Shown: one piece after another, positions 59,477-64,000 of the stretch
How positions within the stretch are numbered: position 1 is the first letter of the stretch
Layout: every line of letters begins with the position of its first letter
NCBI GenBank assembly: GCA_029168955.1
Contig: JAPDOI010000131.1
Location: 1-64,000 of the forward strand
Source: Aplectana chamaeleonis
Taxonomy: Eukaryota; Nematoda; Chromadorea; Rhabditida; Cosmocercidae
DNA: 64,000 nt
Direction of reading: 5' to 3'
Program-made: the position numbers and the translations under genes
Notes under the pieces: generated by a model
The model's input: the letters and a program-made list of their open reading frames with translations, nothing else
Database searches by the model: none
Told to the model about the DNA's origin: nothing

Positions 59477-59954
59477 TTAAAGGCAGCATACACGCTCGTA
59501 AACGTAATTGAGATAACTACGGAATTAAAATGGTATGGCACCGATCACAACGCCAACTGATTTTGAAGCGTCGAAAACGACTCACAATGACGCTACACGA
59601 GTAAGAAGTTGGCCCCGCCCTTGTATCTGCCCGCCCCCTGTATTTGCGTCCTCCTCCAAAACAGAAGTTCTGGGCCATTCCCACCGTCGGCGACGTTTGT
59701 AGGTGGTGGAATAGGTACAATAAGTAAACCACACACATTGATGACGGTGGAAATGGCCAAGCACTCCTGTTCTGGAGGAGACGGCAAATACAGGGGGCGG
59801 GCAGATACAGGGGCGGGGCCAACTTTTCACTCCTGTAGCCTCATTGTGGGTAATTTTTGAAGCTTCAGAATGCGTGAGCGTTATGCTCGGTGCAATACCA
59901 TTCTGATTCCGTAGTTATCTCAATTACGTTTACGAGCGTGTATGCTGCCTTTAA
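59477..59954. mobile_element. Fold-back TTAA element, third copy
   Basis: TTAA (59,477-59,480) then AGGCAGCATACACGCTCG; right end GAGCGTGTATGCTGCCT then TTAA (59,951-59,954). The arms pair over most of the element (GTAAACGTAATTGAGATAAC, TTGGCCCCGCCC, GTATCTGCCCGCCCCCTGTA) around a short loop. Palindromy is high, so the copy looks young. It lies 17 bp from the previous MITE. Confidence 0.88.
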
Positions 59955-60134
59955 AGGGGTAAGATATGTAGAAAACTTCATCAAATTATGGAGGCAATAC
60001 GTGCTGTAGCGGAACGGAAAACAAAAAATAGGCAAAAAACTCGCTTTTTAAGGCTTCGCAAGATTGTCCGCCAGCTGATTTGGTTGAATGGCGCAGGCGA
60101 ATCAACCATGGGCCACGTTTTCGTAAAGTATACG

Positions 60135-60307
60135 CGCCGTAATATACCGTATACCCCAGCTCCAGAGTGGGGTATAATATACTCCAATTTATACCCCAAG
60201 TCGGCAGGGTATAATTTTTGATGAATCACATTTTCTGGGGGTATACGGGCGATTATACCCCGATGCGCCCGTATACCCGGGGTATAATCGTTGATGAATC
60301 TGGCCTC
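60135..60307. repeat. TATACCCC-word repeat, copy 2
   Basis: Several TATACCCC and GGGGTATAA words, two GATGAATC motifs, and the end TTGATGAATCTGGCCTC, which is the complement of the start of 58,329-58,475. Confidence 0.65.
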
Positions 60308-60716
60308 TGCTCAGTTCTTGAGCTCATCCCAGAAAGCTGTCTCTCCAGAAAGTGAATATGAATGAACATTTGAAGGAATAGGCACAAATGAGCAGTAGAA
60401 CAGTACTCAGAACTGATTGTTCTCTTGTTTGCCCATTGACACGAAGCGAGGTCAATGACCACCGCTGCATACGTGGACAGTGGGTGTGACAGCCGGATGT
60501 CAATTGTTAACGACGGGTGACGATGACTGATTTCCGTTCACTCTCTCACACACACACACACACACAGACGGTCACACACACTTAGCCAAATATAGTTAGT
60601 AGGATCAATTGACATCTTGTGTTTTTCTCCTAAACAATGTGTACAGAGTTTAAGCAAAACAATCGGTCATCATCTTAAACGTTGTAATGGGGCGCACTCA
60701 GCTCCTTAAGAACAAC
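60308..60716. other. Unassigned; short (CA)n at 60,546-60,566
   Basis: About 0.4 kb with a ten-copy CA run and no other recognisable structure. Confidence 0.5.
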
Positions 60717-60917
60717 GAGGGCAGCACAAGTGGACGAGCTCCTGCTTGAGGAGCACGTGCTGCCCTCGTTCTCCACTCGTCTCCTCAGCGGCTGCTCTCT
60801 CTTGTGGCCAGCACCGTGTGGTAACATTTCTCAATATGGTCCACTCGGGTAGCTACAAGCACACTCATAATCAGCATGAAGAGTTCTTCGCTTTTAAGCG
60901 TGCACATGCTCTACTCC
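60717..60917. repeat. Dispersed repeat with AGCACGTGCTGCC hairpin, copy 2
   Basis: It aligns with 52,655-52,878 over about 200 bp and lacks that copy's internal duplication. It starts GAGGGCAGCACAAG and reaches TCATAATCAG and beyond. Confidence 0.7.
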
Positions 60918-62108
60918 CGTACAACTCAGAGTTAGATTTCACACAACCAATCGATCTCCAGCCATATCACAAGGACTACCTTAAAGGTAGCGTACGCGCA
61001 AAAAACCGTATTCTTTTTTTTAATTTTTGCAGGTAGGCCTACCAGGTTGTGATATATCGCAAAGAGGCCACCCAAAATACGCAAGCTTCGGAGAAAAACT
61101 CGTTTGAAAATCCCGTATCAATCAGCTTCCTTTAAATACGTCTGTCCGGTGTGTATTGTGTAATACACCAATGTCGAAAATTTGAACGTCTGAATTGGTT
61201 TAGCCCCTTAACTTTTTAGGTTCCGCATTTCTTTTCGCCTCTCTGTTGTCAAAATTTCTCTAAAACAAGAAGCTCCAAATACAGAAGTTTGAACGAGGAC
61301 CTCCCGGAATAAAGAAAACAGACTTTTGGAGTTTCGCGGCCTGTCGGAACCTGTCGTGGCGCTTCTGTTCCTCGTGTCAGATGACACATTTTCAGACCAC
61401 GGAGCAGTTTTGACGAGCCTATAGCATTATAAATGCGCGACATTGAGGTCTCAAGTTTTGCTATCTCCACTTGGTTCAAACATTGGAGTGAGAAGAAAAC
61501 CCCAAATGAGGATTTCCACCTTAAAAAAAGGAAGCTGCTTTTAAAGGCATAAAACACCCAGAAGATGATTTTTTAGTTTTTATGCTGGTATTAAGGAGGG
61601 TCACACTCTGATCACAGTGGTATCTCTTTTTTTCGTCCAAGACCCCCTATGAACAGAGTTATGGCTTATTAAAGATGCCTATAATGAAAGGGTGAAAAAT
61701 TGGTGGATGTCTCTTCTCTTCATTTGCAATCGTTGCCCGAGAGGGAGCCAGGATAAGGAGACAGTCTGGCTATGGTCTGAAGAACGACAACTTGTCGAGA
61801 ATTCAGTCAGTCATCCTGCCGCTACAGAGTCTGGAAATCCTGTGAGGGGTGTGGCCCGTGGTGGTGAGCGAAGGTCGGGCCTAAGGTGGTTGCCTATATC
61901 TCGCTTATTCGGAGGAATTGAGATCTCGCACTTGGCACGTCATATAAAAGAGGGGTCTACTAGAGAATCAAATAAAAATCACAAAATTCATATCTGAGGG
62001 TGTAGTGTGACTTCAAGGTACACAACCGCTTGTTTGGTGGGGGTGTGGGGATAGGTGTTCTCACCGCGTTTTCTGAGACGACGCATTACGAATTATCCAT
62101 GTCGAATT
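60918..62108. other. Mostly unassigned; two possible TTAA element ends
   Basis: TTAA then AGGTAGCGTACGCGC at 60,981 and TTAA then AGGCATAAAACACCCAG at 61,541 look like left ends of TTAA elements. The first may run to the TTAA at 61,541 (GCAGC-type weak inverted end). No right end was found for the second. A 101-codon plus-strand frame (61,692-61,997) has no recognised domain. Confidence 0.4.
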
Positions 62109-62816
62109 CCTCTGAGAGGATCCCCCGCGATCGTTCACGGATAGAATCCCCTTGATTTCTGGTAGGGGCCGAGAGGATACTAGCATGGGGCTATCGCGGA
62201 ACGATCGCGAGAATCTGTCAGTCTCAAACCGAGAGCGTACCGCGCTCGTTCATCTATGCTCTATAGCGGAACCGTGAGGAATCGTGCCTGGGCCTATCAC
62301 GGAACGATCGCGAGATTCTACCAGCTTCAACCTGAGGGCAAATCGTGTCTATAAATTGATGTATTCGGGTTGTTACATCGCGGAACCGCGAAGAACCGAG
62401 CCCGTAACTATCGCGGGACGGTCTGCCACCTTCCACCCCTGATCGTACCGCATCCATGCCCTCTCAATGTTTCACCCAAGCGAGTGTTGCCTATCAGGTC
62501 AGCACGAAGCTATAAGGTATTGCCCTTGCCGTATTCCGTGCTGCTTTACAAATCTGCACATCATAAGAACGCGGAACCGGGAGGAAACGATCACGGTACC
62601 ATCGCGGATCGCGAGTGCACCACGCTACTAGCGCGGTAAACCTCTCAACGATCGCGGTACCATCACGGTACGAGAACGAGAATGCCAACGGATGAGTCAA
62701 TTGGGTAACTATCGCGGAACGAACGCGGATCGCGGGACTAGTGAGAGACGAACACGGTACTATCGCGGATCACGGGAGCATCACGGTACTAGCGCGAAAG
62801 ATTCTCTCAGAGTCGT
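62109..62816. repeat. Degenerate GATCGCGG-word repeat with CTCTGAGAG ends
   Basis: CCTCTGAGAGGA at the left and GATTCTCTCAGAGTC at the right form a short inverted pair. In between, words such as ATCGCGGAACGATCGCGAG, CGCGGTACCATCACGGTAC and ACTATCGCGGATC recur dozens of times at irregular spacing. The CTCTGAGAGA motif also sits beside the CG-rich words of the R4 repeats (53,174 and 57,116), suggesting one broad family. Confidence 0.6.
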
Positions 62817-64000
62817 ATAGAGTGTACTGTCGCATATAAGAAAGCTTGCCAGAAGCCTGTATGAAGGGAAAGCAAACCACAGATGAAGTCGAGTATCTTT
62901 GCAGCCTTCTTCCAGAGAAGACACAGAACGGATATCAAATTGGGGAATAGTTATGTAAGCAAAGAAAGCGTGAGGACTGCTTCATAAGTATCGTACGCGT
63001 ATGTAGATTTCGGGGGATGCGTGCCTACTCCTACTCGCTAAACTTTAACCACCAATACTATGCTAAAAATCTATTCTAAGATCCACCAAAAACGTCCTTT
63101 TTCATGAGACAGTATACCATCGCAAGGAATTAGGACGCAACTGCCTTTTTAATCGGTAAGCAGATCATTAAATGATTGGAAGTGCACCGCTATATTTCTC
63201 CATGCCTCAGTATTCCGCTGTTTTTAATAATAGAAATCCTGAGCTCTATAGAAGTACCCCAAAGATTAGGTTGTTCACATTAGACTAAATATAGAGAGCA
63301 TATAAAACATAAAATCTGTAGTAAACTAGGGAATCTGTATATTACCAAATATGTTTTGGTGATTTTTAATCATTTCCATCGAAATCTAGGAAGAATGTAT
63401 TCAAGTGAGCTTTCGGATCGGATAAGCAGGGTGGGGCGCCGCAACATGCGCTCGGCGAGAGGCGGACACGCGGAGTTTTTGGCACGGTCTGAGTCTGGGG
63501 TCTTGCCCGTACACTTTTCAGTTCCAAGCGTGAGCGATTTACCTGTTCACCAGCGCGGCCACCTCAAAGGTGGTAATTTTATGCGAAATTCACATTTTCG
63601 TTGCATCAAGTCTTCCAAAAAATCTGGTACGTTATTGATCATCAAATCGAACGCCGTCTAGAAAAAAAAAAGGATTTTAGTTAGGTTTGAGATGGTACAC
63701 TCGAGTAAAATAGCTCCTTGCGAGCAATGTGAATGGTTCAGCTCGGTTAAAGGCTGACGAATTATACTGAAAAAGATGATCAGTCGTCATTTTCATAGGA
63801 TGATATTTGCGTGGAACCGACCGTCAATTTGAGAAATGTTCAACCCTTTTGAAATAATTTATTCAGTGTGTTCTACAAGATTCGATAACAATTTCAGTTT
63901 TTTTTTCAAATCTTGAAGGTATGTGTCGAAAACTTTGGAAATTCACGTTCTTACTTTAAAATTCGTTATCATGACTTTGAACTTTACTCGCATCTTCCAG
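62817..64000. other. Unassigned sequence to the window end
   Basis: About 1.2 kb, AT-rich. The only frame above 100 codons (63,356-63,661, plus strand) has no recognised motif. Nothing else seen. Confidence 0.5.

Overview
No host protein-coding gene, rRNA or tRNA could be supported in this window. It is eukaryotic nuclear DNA made of satellite and transposons. The content is a megasatellite array, a Penelope-like retroelement with a GIY-YIG domain, a mariner relic, a hAT-type element, an LTR element and many TTAA-flanked palindromic elements. That mix suggests an invertebrate animal. The style of the small palindromic repeats made me think of a parasitic (strongylid/hookworm-like) nematode, but this is inference and no host gene confirms it.

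Layout. Bases 1 to about 31,897 are one tandem array running off the left edge. It is built from 30-bp subunits that mostly cycle in threes (a 90-bp unit). Longer higher-order blocks are superimposed, for example 301-bp blocks near the right end. The array decays over its last ~150 bp. All the long open frames here (up to ~660 codons, on both strands) are by-products of a stop-poor 30-bp period. They are broken repeatedly by marker subunits of 29-31 bp, so I do not call them genes.

Bases ~31,900-64,000 are a graveyard of nested mobile elements. In order: a 1.8-kb hAT-type element with a perfect 8-bp target duplication (32,973-34,788); a CA microsatellite; a palindromic element (37,313-37,571); a TTAA-flanked MITE (37,661-38,145); a decayed Penelope-like element (about 38,165-40,870) interrupted by a 5'-truncated mariner (about 38,715-39,521); an inverted second Penelope-like fragment; a palindrome (41,407-41,649); and a minus-strand LTR retrotransposon (41,651-46,203). 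The LTR element has two ~0.8-0.9-kb LTRs, a 4-bp TAGG duplication, a TGG-starting candidate primer site and a polypurine tract, but no visible gag-pol. It is itself invaded by a 660-bp fold-back element.

From 47 to 60 kb there are at least ten more palindromic or TTAA-flanked elements. Some are arranged head to tail and share one TTAA. One locus (50,523-50,942) is a palindrome whose centre holds two further palindromes; its outer arms carry a hammerhead-ribozyme-like motif. The last 4 kb hold a degenerate GATCGCGG-word repeat and sequence I could not assign.

Nothing here looks like a cellular pathway. The story is one of nested mobile-element insertion and satellite amplification, as expected for gene-poor, possibly heterochromatic, DNA.
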